From Herbaspirillum hiltneri N3 (lineage in GTDB: Bacteria; Pseudomonadota; Gammaproteobacteria; Burkholderiales; Burkholderiaceae_D), in contig NZ_CP011409.1 in NCBI RefSeq assembly GCF_001267925.1, forward strand, positions 2,790,001 to 2,854,000: DNA of 64,000 bases. The letters run 5' to 3'. This document shows, in pieces, positions 36,450 to 45,866 of the stretch (the first letter of the stretch is position 1; the number at the start of each line of letters is the position of its first letter). The notes beneath the pieces were generated by a model that did not search any database, was not told the DNA's origin, and was given only the letters and a program-made list of their open reading frames with translations. A program made the position numbers and the translations under genes.

Positions 36450-37724
36450 TCAGATCATCGCCGCCAGCATGGCGACTACTGCGGCAGCCATGGCGAAGGT
36501 GGCGCACCAGCCGAGGATGCGCATCTTCAGCCCGAGGATGAAGCGCCCCATGACCTTGGCGTTGACCGCCAGCAGCATCATGATGACCATCACCGGCACC
36601 GCAATGACGCCGTTGATGACGGCGCTCCAGAACAGCGCCTGGATGGTGTTGACCGAAGCGAAGGCCAACGCCGCGCCGATGATGGTCGCCAGCGCAATCA
36701 CGCCGTAGAAGCGCTTGGCCATCCCCGGCTTGTCTTCCAGGCTGTTGCTCCACCTGAACGTGCCGGCCATGGCGTAGGCTGCGGATCCCGCCAGCACCGG
36801 GATGGCCAGCATGCCGCTGCCGATGATGCCGAGGCTGAACAGGATGAACGCCAGTTCGCCGGCCACCGGTTTCAACGCCGACGCTGCGCGGGTGCTGCTT
36901 TCGATATCATGCACGCCGTGCTGGTGCAGCGTGATGGCGGTGGTCAGCATGATGAAGAAAGCCACCGCATTCGATACGCCCATGCCCACGCAGGTGTCGA
37001 ACTTCATGCGCGCCAGGCCCGCCGCGGCGTCTTCGGGACGGCGCTTGAGCGCTTCCCCTGCGGGAGCGCGGCGCTGTTCCTCGACTTCCTGCGAGGCTTG
37101 CCAGAAGAACAGATAAGGACTGATGGTGGTGCCGAAGATGGCGACGATCATCGTCACGTAGTCGCGACTCAGGGTGATGTGCGGGAAAAACGTACGGCTC
37201 CAGACTTCGCTCCAGTCGATATGCAGCGCAAATACCGTGCCGACATACGCGAACAGTGTCAGCGTGAGCCACTTCAGCACGTTGACGTAGCGCTGATAGG
37301 GGATCCACACCTGCAGCACCAGGGACGTCATCCCCAATGCCAGCGCATAGAGATGATGCGGCCCGCCGATCACCAAGGTAACGGCGTCGCCCATGGCCAC
37401 CAGGTCGGCGGCGATGTTGATGACGTTGGCCAGCAGCAGCAAGATCACGATGCCGTGCAGCATCCAGCGCGGGAAGTGGCGGCCGATGTTGGTCGCCAGT
37501 CCATGGCCGCTGAAAGCGCCGATGCGGGCGCTGACGATCTGGATGCCGACCATCAGCGGATAAGTCAGCAGCACCGTCCACAGGGTATTGAAACCGAATT
37601 GCGCACCGGCCTGCGAATAGGTTGCGATGCCGCTGGGATCGTCGTCCGCCGCGCCGGTAATGAGGCCGGGACCGAGCCGCTTGAGCCAGGTGGTGGGGGT
37701 GGATTTGGATTTTGTCATTGTCAT
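36450..37724 (-). CDS. Nramp-family transporter lacking canonical metal ligands
   Basis: 424 residues from ATG 37724 (ATG 37718 is equally possible; neither has a clear ribosome site). Eleven-helix Nramp/APC fold with KRLGPGLITGAADDDPSG in helix 1 and FGTTISPYLFFWQASQEVEE in helix 6. The canonical Mn/Fe site DPGN is DPSG here (D29-P30-S31-G32), and the helix-6 MPH is replaced by SPY (202-204), removing the Met and Asn ligands that select transition metals. The family is clear; the substrate is not, and may be Mg2+, another hard cation or something else. It is transcribed away from DUF4186. Confidence 0.82.
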   Translation of the reverse strand: MTMTKSKSTPTTWLKRLGPGLITGAADDDPSGIATYSQAGAQFGFNTLWTVLLTYPLMVGIQIVSARIGAFSGHGLATNIGRHFPRWMLHGIVILLLLANVINIAADLVAMGDAVTLVIGGPHHLYALALGMTSLVLQVWIPYQRYVNVLKWLTLTLFAYVGTVFALHIDWSEVWSRTFFPHITLSRDYVTMIVAIFGTTISPYLFFWQASQEVEEQRRAPAGEALKRRPEDAAAGLARMKFDTCVGMGVSNAVAFFIMLTTAITLHQHGVHDIESSTRAASALKPVAGELAFILFSLGIIGSGMLAIPVLAGSAAYAMAGTFRWSNSLEDKPGMAKRFYGVIALATIIGAALAFASVNTIQALFWSAVINGVIAVPVMVIMMLLAVNAKVMGRFILGLKMRILGWCATFAMAAAVVAMLAAMI

Positions 37725-37971
37725 TGTCGTATCGTGCCGGCCGGATGTCGTGATGTCATGATGTCGAGACGGGAATGATGCCGACGACAGCGTAACAATC
37801 CGGCTGCCGGGAGAATGTCGGCGTGCGGCTTGTTGTTGCGTAGGAAGCCGTGCATGCAGCCCGGCAAGCAGGGCAGGTAGGCATCGTCCCACAACGCAAT
37901 CGGCATTCCGCTGCTGTATTGCAGCAAGCCAGTGCGTTACGATCAAGTGTCGCCCACTCCATCCCGACGCC

Positions 37972-38415
37972 ATGTTTCCACCAGACCTGATTGTCGACCG
38001 CCTGCAGCACTCCGCCTTCCGCAGGCGCTTCACGCTGAAGCCGCCCGAGTACCGCTACCTGCAGGAACATGGGCTGGAAGAAGTATTGCAGCATGCCGAG
38101 AGCTTCATCGCCACGCGCCTGGCGCCGGCGCATCCCGACAAGGATGGCAAGCAGACGCCGTTTCGCGGCCATCCGGTGTTCGTGGCGCAGCATGCAACCG
38201 CGACCTGTTGCCGCTCCTGTCTGGAGAAATGGCACGGCATCGGCATGGGTGCAGCCCTCACGACGCTGCAGACGCAACACGTCATCGATATGTTGGCGCG
38301 CTGGCTGCAAGACCAGAAAGCCCCACTCGAAACGCCGCGTCCTCCGCGCAAGCCGGCCGGAAAGAAATCTCCCCGCAGCGCCCATGCAGATGAGCGCCAG
38401 GGCGTGCTGTTCTGA
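37972..38415 (+). CDS. DUF4186 protein
   Basis: 147 residues. The conserved DUF4186 core is obvious: FRRRFTLKPPEYRYLQEHGL, HPDKDGKQTPFRGHPVF and QHATATCCRSCLEKWHGI, with a Cys pair plus Cys that could bind zinc. The family's function is unknown. The C-terminal 30 residues are Pro/Lys-rich. It stands between the Nramp gene (divergent) and katE (same strand, 223 bp later). Confidence 0.85.
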   Translation: MFPPDLIVDRLQHSAFRRRFTLKPPEYRYLQEHGLEEVLQHAESFIATRLAPAHPDKDGKQTPFRGHPVFVAQHATATCCRSCLEKWHGIGMGAALTTLQTQHVIDMLARWLQDQKAPLETPRPPRKPAGKKSPRSAHADERQGVLF

Positions 38416-38638
38416 GTTTGTCCGGAGTTTCTGCCTGCCGTACCGTTTCCCTATTTCTCCATTTCTCCATTTCCCTCCGCCGCCTTCAACAAATCTGACG
38501 CCCGAACAAGACGTCCGCTTATGTCGCCCGCATTGCTTTCTCGCTAGGCTCGTCCTTGGTTGGCGTAGTGGCGCGTCTTTATGGTGTGCATGCGCTGTGG
38601 TTCGGCTGCATACGTAAACAGAGAAAGAGGTTTTCATC

Positions 38639-41071
38639 ATGGCAGGAAAGAAATCAGGCAACGCAAGCAACAGCGGCAATGAAGCGGCAGGATCGGTGCT
38701 CGGCACCATGTCGGGCGCAGCCGTCGTCGGTCCCGACAGCGGCAAGAAAGTGTTGCCGGCGGACTTGTTGAAAAAAATCGTCGGAGGCGCCGAGCTGGCT
38801 GCCGCCGTCACGCATAACGCTTCCAAGCCGGACGAATTCCTTCGTCCCGGCGACGACACGCCGCATATCCCCGATGCCGGCACGATCGCCGCGCCCGCTT
38901 CACCCCAGGCCACCGCAGGCACCGTCAGCGAAGCCATCGTTTCGGACAAGACCGGCGGCGCCGCCACGCCCGGCTACAACGCCGTGGGCGGCAATCTCGA
39001 CCGCGTCCGCGTCGACTCCGGCAGGCAGGCCCTGACCACCAACCAGGGCGTCGCCGTTGCCGACAACCAGAATTCGCTGAAAGCCGGCGTGCGCGGACCG
39101 ACCGCGCTGGAAGATTTCATCCTGCGCGAAAAGATCACCCACTTCGACCACGAGCGCATTCCCGAGCGGGTGGTGCATGCACGCGGTTCCGGCGCGCATG
39201 GTTATTTCGAATGCTACAAGGACCTCAGCGCGCTGACCCGCGCCGCGCCGTTCGCCGGCGACGGCAAACGCACGCCGGTGTTCGCGCGTTTCTCGACGGT
39301 GGCCGGCGGCGCCGGTTCGGCCGATACCGTACGGGACGTACGCGGCTTCGCCGTCAAGTTCTACACCGATGAAGGTAACTGGGATCTGGTCGGCAACAAC
39401 ATCCCGGTGTTCTTCATCCAGGATGCGATGAAGTTTCCCGACCTGGTGCACGCGCTCAAGCCGGAGCCGCATTTCGGCATGCCGCAAGCGTCCAGTGCGC
39501 ATGACACTTTCTGGGATTTCGTCTCGCTGATGCCGGAGTCGACGCACATGCTGCTCTGGCAGATGTCGGACCGCGCCATTCCGCGCAGCTATCGCATGAT
39601 GCAGGGCTTCGGCGTGCATACCTTCCGCCTGGTCAACGCCGCCGGCGAGTCGGCGTTTTGCAAATTCCACTGGACGCCGCTCGCCGGAACGCATGCGCTG
39701 GCGTGGGATGAGGCGGTCAAGATCGGCGGCGCCGACCCCGATTTTCATCGCCGCGATCTGTGGGAGGCGATCGAGTCCGGCCATGCGCCCGAATGGGAGT
39801 TGAGCCTGCAGGTATTCTCGGAAGAACAGGCCGAGGGTTTCGACTTCGACGTGCTCGACCCGACCAAGCTGGTGCCGGAAGAGCTGGTGCCGCTCACGCC
39901 GGTCGGCAAGATGGTGCTCAACCGCAACCCCGACAATTTCTTCGCCGAGACCGAACAGATCGCTTTCTGCACCGCGCATATCGTGCCGGGCATCGACTTC
40001 AGCAACGATCCGTTGCTGCAAGGGCGCATCCATTCCTATCTCGACACCCAGATCAGCCGGCTCGGCGGAGTCAACTTCCACGAGCTGCCGATCAATGCGC
40101 CGCTGGCGCCGGTGCACAATAATCAGCGCGACGGCATGCATCGCCAGGCCGTGCATCGCGGCCGCGTGTCCTATGAGCCCAATTCACTGGGCGGCGGCTG
40201 TCCGTTCCAGGCCGGTTCCGCCGGCTTCACCAGTTTTCCTCAGCCGGTGGAAGGCGACAAGGTACGCGCCAAGCCGGAGAAATTCGCCGAACACTACGCC
40301 CAGGCCAGGATGTTCTGGAACAGCCAGTCCACCGCTGAGCAGCGCCACATCATCAAGGCGTTCCGGTTCGAACTGACGCGCGTGCAGACGCCGGCAATCC
40401 GCGAGCGCGTGGTGTCGCTGCTGGCCAATGTCGACGAATTTCTGGCCGGGAGCGTGGCCGAAGGTCTCGGTTTCGCGGTGCCGGATCCGGCGCCGGAGAT
40501 CGGCCCGGTGGTGCGGCCGGTGTATGCGCCGTCGCCGGCGCTGTCGCTGACTGCGTATCCGGGCGACGGCAGCATTCGCACCCGCCGCATCGCCATTTTG
40601 ACGACGGACGGCGTTGATGTCGCCGCGCTGTCCAGGATCTGCGATGTCTTGCTGCAGCAAGGCGCCGTCCCGCGGGTACTGGCGCCTACGCTTGGCGCCG
40701 TCAAGGGCGCAGGGGGTAAGCCCGCCGGCGGCTGGCAGGCCGACATCACGATCGAAGCGGCGCCGTCGGCGCTGTACGACGCCCTGATCATTGCGCCGGG
40801 AGAAGCATCGACCACCAGCCTGTGCGAAAACGGTCTGGCGGTCGAGTTCGTCAAAGACCAATATCGCCATTGCAAGCCGATTCTGGTCATCGACACCGGC
40901 GCCGATTTGCTGGACCGCGCGGGATTGCCGGCGGTGCTGCCGACCGGAGACGCGGACTTCTCGCTGATCAACGTGTCGGCCGATCAACTCGACGAGGGGC
41001 TGGCGCAATTTATCCAGGCCGTCGGCGGCCCGCGCGAACTGGATCGCGAAACCGATCCGCCGGTGGTTTGA
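38639..41071 (+). CDS. katE: Large-subunit catalase HPII
   Basis: 810 residues, matching the large clade-2 catalases with a C-terminal flavodoxin/DJ-1-like domain (about 655-800). Active-site H180 lies in VVHARGSGAHGYFE, and the proximal haem Tyr is in HSYLDTQISRLGG. A Gly/Ala/Ser-rich N-terminal extension of about 110 residues precedes the core. It dismutates hydrogen peroxide in the cytoplasm, usually in stationary phase. Its stop overlaps the next start by one base (TGATG), so the four following genes may be cotranslated. Confidence 0.95.
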   Translation: MAGKKSGNASNSGNEAAGSVLGTMSGAAVVGPDSGKKVLPADLLKKIVGGAELAAAVTHNASKPDEFLRPGDDTPHIPDAGTIAAPASPQATAGTVSEAIVSDKTGGAATPGYNAVGGNLDRVRVDSGRQALTTNQGVAVADNQNSLKAGVRGPTALEDFILREKITHFDHERIPERVVHARGSGAHGYFECYKDLSALTRAAPFAGDGKRTPVFARFSTVAGGAGSADTVRDVRGFAVKFYTDEGNWDLVGNNIPVFFIQDAMKFPDLVHALKPEPHFGMPQASSAHDTFWDFVSLMPESTHMLLWQMSDRAIPRSYRMMQGFGVHTFRLVNAAGESAFCKFHWTPLAGTHALAWDEAVKIGGADPDFHRRDLWEAIESGHAPEWELSLQVFSEEQAEGFDFDVLDPTKLVPEELVPLTPVGKMVLNRNPDNFFAETEQIAFCTAHIVPGIDFSNDPLLQGRIHSYLDTQISRLGGVNFHELPINAPLAPVHNNQRDGMHRQAVHRGRVSYEPNSLGGGCPFQAGSAGFTSFPQPVEGDKVRAKPEKFAEHYAQARMFWNSQSTAEQRHIIKAFRFELTRVQTPAIRERVVSLLANVDEFLAGSVAEGLGFAVPDPAPEIGPVVRPVYAPSPALSLTAYPGDGSIRTRRIAILTTDGVDVAALSRICDVLLQQGAVPRVLAPTLGAVKGAGGKPAGGWQADITIEAAPSALYDALIIAPGEASTTSLCENGLAVEFVKDQYRHCKPILVIDTGADLLDRAGLPAVLPTGDADFSLINVSADQLDEGLAQFIQAVGGPRELDRETDPPVV

Positions 41072-42117
41072 TGAACACATTCGTCAAAGACAACGTCGAG
41101 GCGATTCGCAGTTTTCTAGCGGAATTGCCGGAGCGTCCCGACGCCGGCCGGCTGCTGTGCGAGATGGTCGATGCCGGGCTGGACCGGCTCAGCACGCCTG
41201 GGTCGGGACAAACGCTGCAACGCTGGCGCGCGCTGGCGGCCGTGGCCGCCTATGACCTCAACCTGGCGAAACTGTATGAAGCCCACACCGACGCGCTTGC
41301 CATCCTCGCCGAAGCCGGCGCCGACATCGCGCCGCCGCTCAGCGTCTGGGGCGTGTGGTGCGCCGAACCGCCCAAGGCGCGACTCGACATCCACGCCGTT
41401 TCCGCCGAAGAACCGGGCCGCGTCGTCGTCGACGGCGTCAAGGCCTGGTGCTCCGGCGCCAACGCGCTGAGCCACGCCATCGTCAGCGGCTGGAATCCCG
41501 ACGGTCATCCTTGCCTCGCGGCAGTCGATCTCGATCAGGCCGGCGTAACGGTCACCGACGAAGGCTGGCACGCAGTCGGCATGGCCGAGACCATGAGCGT
41601 CGACGTCCATTTTGACAATGCACGCGGCATCGCCGTCGGCGGCCCCGATTTCTATACCGACCGGCCCGGTTTCTGGCAGGGCGGCGCCGGAATCGCGGCA
41701 TGCTGGCATGGCGCTGCTGCGCAGCTGGCAAGTTACTTGCGCGGCAAGCTGGCAGGGCGCGATGACCCGCATGCATTGGCTCACCTGGGGCGAGCCGATG
41801 TGGCCCTGAGCGCCTCGGCGGCGGGATTGCGCGCTGCCGCACAAGCCGTCGACGCGGCGCCGACGGCGGATAGTTATCGGCTGGCCATGCGTGTGCGGCT
41901 GGCGACCGAGCAGGCTGCCGTCGAGGTCATGCAGGCGTTGGGCCGCGCGCTCGGCGCCGCGCCGATCTGCCGCGATCCGTGGGTTGCGCGCATGATGGCG
42001 GACTTGCCGGTGTTCCTGCGCCAGAGTCACGCCGAACGCGACCTGGCTGCGCTCGCGCAATCGACGCTGCGGCACGGTGAAGACGACGATGCGGGAGAAG
42101 AGGAATGGCGACTGTGA
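41071..42117 (+). CDS. Acyl-CoA dehydrogenase-like flavoprotein
   Basis: 348 residues, shorter than the usual about 380. The fold is recognisable from the N-terminal helical part, the middle beta domain (LSVWGVWCAEPP, VVVDGVKAWCSGANALSHAIV, GWHAVGMAETMSVDVHFD) and the C-terminal helical bundle. I cannot place the catalytic glutamate with confidence, so it may be an oxidase or dehydrogenase acting on a non-CoA substrate. It is coupled to katE by TGATG and overlaps the PIG-L gene by 13 bp. Confidence 0.75.
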   Translation: MNTFVKDNVEAIRSFLAELPERPDAGRLLCEMVDAGLDRLSTPGSGQTLQRWRALAAVAAYDLNLAKLYEAHTDALAILAEAGADIAPPLSVWGVWCAEPPKARLDIHAVSAEEPGRVVVDGVKAWCSGANALSHAIVSGWNPDGHPCLAAVDLDQAGVTVTDEGWHAVGMAETMSVDVHFDNARGIAVGGPDFYTDRPGFWQGGAGIAACWHGAAAQLASYLRGKLAGRDDPHALAHLGRADVALSASAAGLRAAAQAVDAAPTADSYRLAMRVRLATEQAAVEVMQALGRALGAAPICRDPWVARMMADLPVFLRQSHAERDLAALAQSTLRHGEDDDAGEEEWRL

Positions 42118-42875
42118 CGGAAGAAAATCATGGCGCGGTTGACAATCCGGCCACCGACGAAGCGCGCTGGCGCGACGACCCGCACCTGGCCAAGGTGCCG
42201 CAAGTCCATCCTGAAACGCTGGTCTCGCCCGATTCCCGGGCGGTCATTGTCGCCCCGCATCCCGACGACGAAGTACTCGGCTGCGCCGGCTTGCTGATGC
42301 ATCTGGCGCGCAGCGGCCACCGGATATTGCTGATTGCGGTGTCCGACGGCGAGCGCAGCCATGGCAGCGAGTCGTCGTTCAGCAGCGGCTTGCTGTCGCA
42401 GCTGCGTCCGGCCGAAACCAGCGCGGCGTTGCATGCGCTCGGGATTGCCGATATCTCGATCATGCGCGCCGAACTTCCGGACAGTCGCGTCGGCGAGCAT
42501 CAGCGCAAGTTGCAGGACTTGCTCGGCGCTTATCTGCAGCGCGGCGACACCGTCTTCGCCAGTTGGCATCGCGACGGCCATCCCGACCATGAAGCGGTCG
42601 GGATGGCGAGCCGCGATGCGGCGCGCGCCACCGGATGCCGCCTGATCGAAATCCCGATCTGGATGTGGCACTGGCGCACTCCCGACCATCCCGATATCCC
42701 TTGGCAGCGGGCACGTAAGCTGACGCTGGACGACGACATGCAGGCGCGCAAGAAAGCCGCGCTGGAGTGTTACCGCAGCCAGCTGGAACCGGATCACTCG
42801 ACCGGCAATCCCGCCATCCTGCCGCCCGAAGTGCTCGCACACTTCCATCGGGATTTCGAGATTTACTTTGTCTGA
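42105..42875 (+). CDS. PIG-L family N-deacetylase
   Basis: 256 residues. The zinc motif APHPDDEVLGC (H52, D54, D55) and the third ligand region WHRDGHPDHEAVG are intact. PIG-L/LmbE enzymes remove acetyl groups from N-acetylglucosamine conjugates (GPI, mycothiol, bacillithiol and some antibiotics). In this operon it would expose an amine that the adjacent methyltransferase could modify, which is inference. It is followed 14 bp later by that gene. Confidence 0.88.
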   Translation: MATVTEENHGAVDNPATDEARWRDDPHLAKVPQVHPETLVSPDSRAVIVAPHPDDEVLGCAGLLMHLARSGHRILLIAVSDGERSHGSESSFSSGLLSQLRPAETSAALHALGIADISIMRAELPDSRVGEHQRKLQDLLGAYLQRGDTVFASWHRDGHPDHEAVGMASRDAARATGCRLIEIPIWMWHWRTPDHPDIPWQRARKLTLDDDMQARKKAALECYRSQLEPDHSTGNPAILPPEVLAHFHRDFEIYFV

Positions 42876-42889
42876 ACGGATACCACGCC

Positions 42890-43525
42890 ATGCGCGCCAC
42901 TTCACAAGATTATTTCGACGCGCTCTATCACCGGAGCGATGATCCCTGGCGCATCGCCGGCAACTGGTACGAGCAGCGCAAGCGCGGATTGGTCACGGCC
43001 GTGCTGCCGCGCCCGCGCTTTCGCCATGCGTTCGAGCCGGCCTGCGGCAGCGGTGAACTGACGCTGGAACTGGGTCGGCGCTGCGATCGGCTCCTGTGCA
43101 GCGACTTTTCCGCGACGGCAGTCGAGATCGCGCAAAAACGCTGGAGGTACGCGGACGCGGATGCGCACGGAACGACTTGCGATGCGCGCTTCGTCTGCAT
43201 GGCGTTGCCGGACGAGTGGCCGGAACAACTGGGCCCGGCCTTCGATCTGATCGTGTTGAGCGAATTCGGCTACTACCTCGACCAGGGCGTATTGGACGTC
43301 TTGCCTGCGCTGGCCGATGCTTCGCTGGCGGCGGACGGCGTGCTGCTGGCCTGTCACTGGAAGCACGACTTTGCGGAGCGCCTGCATGACACCGCGCAGG
43401 TACATGCCGGCTTTGACAAGCTGAAGGGATTGCATCGCTGTGCGCACTACGAAGACGCCGATTTCCTGCTCGATGTCTGGAGCCGGGAGTCGCGCTCGGT
43501 GGCACAGTTGGAGGAGCGGGCATGA
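42890..43525 (+). CDS. NodS-like SAM-dependent methyltransferase
   Basis: 211 residues from ATG 42890. The N-terminal YFDALYHRSDDPWRIAGNWYEQRKR is the NodS-family start pattern, and FEPACGSGELTLEL (about 48-61) is SAM motif I. NodS N-methylates the deacetylated glucosamine of Nod factors; this relative may methylate an amino-sugar intermediate. It overlaps the glycosyltransferase start by 4 bp. Confidence 0.85.
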   Translation: MRATSQDYFDALYHRSDDPWRIAGNWYEQRKRGLVTAVLPRPRFRHAFEPACGSGELTLELGRRCDRLLCSDFSATAVEIAQKRWRYADADAHGTTCDARFVCMALPDEWPEQLGPAFDLIVLSEFGYYLDQGVLDVLPALADASLAADGVLLACHWKHDFAERLHDTAQVHAGFDKLKGLHRCAHYEDADFLLDVWSRESRSVAQLEERA

Positions 43526-44202
43526 TCGGCGTCGTGATCCCCGTGCATAACGAAGAAGACTATCTGCGCGCCTGCCTGGCCTCGATACAGCTGGCGGTTG
43601 CGCATCCGGGCCTGCCGGCCGAGGAGGTGCGCGTGCTGGCGGTGCTGGACGCCTGCAGCGACGGCTCGGGCGACATCGCGCGGGGACTGGACGTCGAATC
43701 CATCAGTATCGACGCGCGCAATGTCGGCCTGGCGCGGGCAGCAGGAGCAGCCGCTTTGCTGCAGGCGGGGGCGCGCTGGCTGGCGTTTACCGACGCCGAC
43801 AGCGTGGTGGCGCCGGCCTGGCTGGCGACCCAGCTTGCCCTTGCTGCACAGGACGCGGCCGATGCAGTATGCGGCACCATCGCGGTGGACGACTGGTCGG
43901 TGCATGGCGAGCGCGCCCCGTTTCTGCTGCGGCACTTCCAGGCGACCTATTTCGATCAGGACCAGCATCGCCATATCCACGGCGCCAACCTGGGCGTGTC
44001 AGCGACGGCATACCGGCTGGCGGGCGGCTTTGCGGCGCTGACGTGCGGCGAGGACGTGGCGCTGGTGCAGGCGCTGCTTGCCTGCGGCGCGCGGATATCC
44101 TGGAGCGCCGCGCCCCGCGTGACGACGAGCAGCCGTATCAGCAGCCACGCACGCGGCGGTTTCGGCGATACCCTGTCGGCAGTGGCGAGGGCCGCGCCAT
44201 AG
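43522..44202 (+). CDS. Family 2 glycosyltransferase
   Basis: 226 residues, a compact GT-A fold: VVIPVHNEEDYLRACL at the N-terminus, nucleotide/metal motif D91-A-D93 (AFTDADSVV), and HGANLGVSATAYRLAGGF followed by GEDVAL as the acceptor/base region. No membrane helices, so it is cytoplasmic or peripheral. Last gene of the katE-linked cluster; donor and acceptor unknown. Confidence 0.87.
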   Translation: MIGVVIPVHNEEDYLRACLASIQLAVAHPGLPAEEVRVLAVLDACSDGSGDIARGLDVESISIDARNVGLARAAGAAALLQAGARWLAFTDADSVVAPAWLATQLALAAQDAADAVCGTIAVDDWSVHGERAPFLLRHFQATYFDQDQHRHIHGANLGVSATAYRLAGGFAALTCGEDVALVQALLACGARISWSAAPRVTTSSRISSHARGGFGDTLSAVARAAP

Positions 44203-44478
44203 GAGAACTTCCGTTTGTCCTACAAGAGAATGGGTGTTGGCGCACCTCCTCAAACAAGTGGGCGATGAGGATACTCGCTGCTTGCGTTTGCAATCAGCGG
44301 CGCCAACTGGACTACGTCGAAAAATAGTGCTGCGGCACCAGAATACGGGCGATCCATCAAGGGGAAGGGGATACAAATCGATAGCGCAGCATCGTTTCCG
44401 CAACAAGAAAAGCCGGGGCGGCAGGACCGTGTTCCGGAGGACGAAGCTGCCGGCGCCGGCGACGGAGCAGGTGCTTCG

Positions 44479-44838
44479 GTGCGCAAGGTATTGATCGTCG
44501 ACGACAATCCGGATGCGGCCGAGATGATGGCCATGCTGCTGTCATCCTACGGCCACAAGGTGCAGACGGCCGTCGATGCCGAGTCGGCGCTGCGCATCGC
44601 CAACGAATTCGTGCCGGATGCGATCCTGCTCGACATCGGTTTGCCCGGCACGGACGGCTATACGATCGCGCGCATCCTGCGGCGCGACCCACGCTTTCAC
44701 GGCGCTACGCTGATCGCCTTGACCGGTTACGGTTCGGCCGGCGATCGCGAGCGGTCGGCGCAGGCCGGATTCGACCATCACCTGGTCAAGCCGGCCCCGA
44801 TCGACCAGTTGCTGGCGCTGATCGGGACGCCGGAATAG
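44479..44838 (+). CDS. Single-domain response regulator
   Basis: 119 residues from GTG 44479: LIVDDNPDAAEMM, phosphoacceptor in LLDIGLPGTDG, T in ALTGYG and K in HHLVKPAPID. It is very similar to the last receiver domain of the hybrid kinase at 48676-52569 (both share ALTGYG and AGFDHHLVKP). The same frame stays open for about 70 codons upstream back to a stop at 44266-44268, reading like an Ala/Gly/Glu linker, but has no ATG, GTG or TTG. Either it starts at GTG 44479 or it is the tail of a degraded hybrid kinase. It lies before ku. Confidence 0.75.
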   Translation: MRKVLIVDDNPDAAEMMAMLLSSYGHKVQTAVDAESALRIANEFVPDAILLDIGLPGTDGYTIARILRRDPRFHGATLIALTGYGSAGDRERSAQAGFDHHLVKPAPIDQLLALIGTPE

Positions 44839-44957
44839 CAGGAGGCGTGCAATTTGAAGTTCGCGTCGGCGGCCGTCTGACAAGGCATTGAGCCGATTGC
44901 TGACTGAAACGGCAGCCGGTTTGCGCGATACTTTTCCCACTATTGGGAGAATCCATC

Positions 44958-45866
44958 ATGCGGCGAGCACTATGGAAGGGCGCGATCAGTTTCGGGCTGA
45001 TCAACATACCGGTCGAGCTGTTCACGGCCGAGAAGCATGACGAGCTCGACTTCACCATGCTGGACAAGCGCGACCTGTCCCCCGTCGGCTACAAGCGCAT
45101 CAGCAAGAAAACCGGCAAGGAAGTGGTCTGGGACAACATCGTCAAAGGCTACGAATACGAAGACGGCAAATACGTGTTGCTGTCGGATGAAGACTTGCGG
45201 CGCGCCAACGTCGAAGCCACCCAGACCATCGACATCGAATCCTTCGTCGATGCAGTGCAGATCCCGATCACTTACTACGAACAGCCGTATTACCTGGCGC
45301 CCCTGAAAAGCGGCGCCAAGGCCTACGCCTTGCTGCGCGAGACGCTGCGCAAGAGCGGCAAGGTGGCGCTGGCGCGCATCGTCATCCGTACGCGCCAGCA
45401 CATCGCCGCGCTGACCCCGTTCGACGACATCATCAACCTGATCACCTTGCGCTACCCGGCCGAACTGCGGGCGCCGGACGACTTGCCGGTGCCCGACGCC
45501 AATCCGAAGAAAGCCGGCCTCAGCGCGAAGGAAGTCGAGATGGCGCAGTCGCTGGTGGAAAGCATGTCGGGCGAGTGGGACCCGGAATCGCTGCGCGACA
45601 CCTACCGCGACGACATCCTGGCGATGGTGCAAAAGAAGATCAGGAGCCGCCAGACCCACGAGATCGCCGAGCCGGAAGCCGATGACGACAGCAAGCCGCG
45701 CAGCAGCGCTAAGGTCATCGATCTGATGGCCTTGCTCAAGCAGAGCATCGATGGCAAGGGCAAGAAGCCGGCTGCGTCCGCCGCCAAAAGCCGCAGCAAG
45801 GTTGGCGCCAGGCCTGCCGCCAAGACCCGGGCAAGGGCCGCATCGGCAACGCGGGCGCGCGCATGA
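44958..45866 (+). CDS. ku: Ku DNA end-binding protein
   Basis: 302 residues from ATG 44958 (GGGAG 7 nt upstream). The bacterial Ku core (about 1-255) starts MRRALWKGAISFGLINIPVELF and contains DFTMLDKRDLSPVGYKRI. A Lys/Ala/Arg-rich C-terminal tail of about 40 residues is typical for Ku and helps DNA threading and LigD recruitment. It forms the ring that binds broken DNA ends in non-homologous end joining. It overlaps ligD by 4 bp. Confidence 0.95.
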   Translation: MRRALWKGAISFGLINIPVELFTAEKHDELDFTMLDKRDLSPVGYKRISKKTGKEVVWDNIVKGYEYEDGKYVLLSDEDLRRANVEATQTIDIESFVDAVQIPITYYEQPYYLAPLKSGAKAYALLRETLRKSGKVALARIVIRTRQHIAALTPFDDIINLITLRYPAELRAPDDLPVPDANPKKAGLSAKEVEMAQSLVESMSGEWDPESLRDTYRDDILAMVQKKIRSRQTHEIAEPEADDDSKPRSSAKVIDLMALLKQSIDGKGKKPAASAAKSRSKVGARPAAKTRARAASATRARA

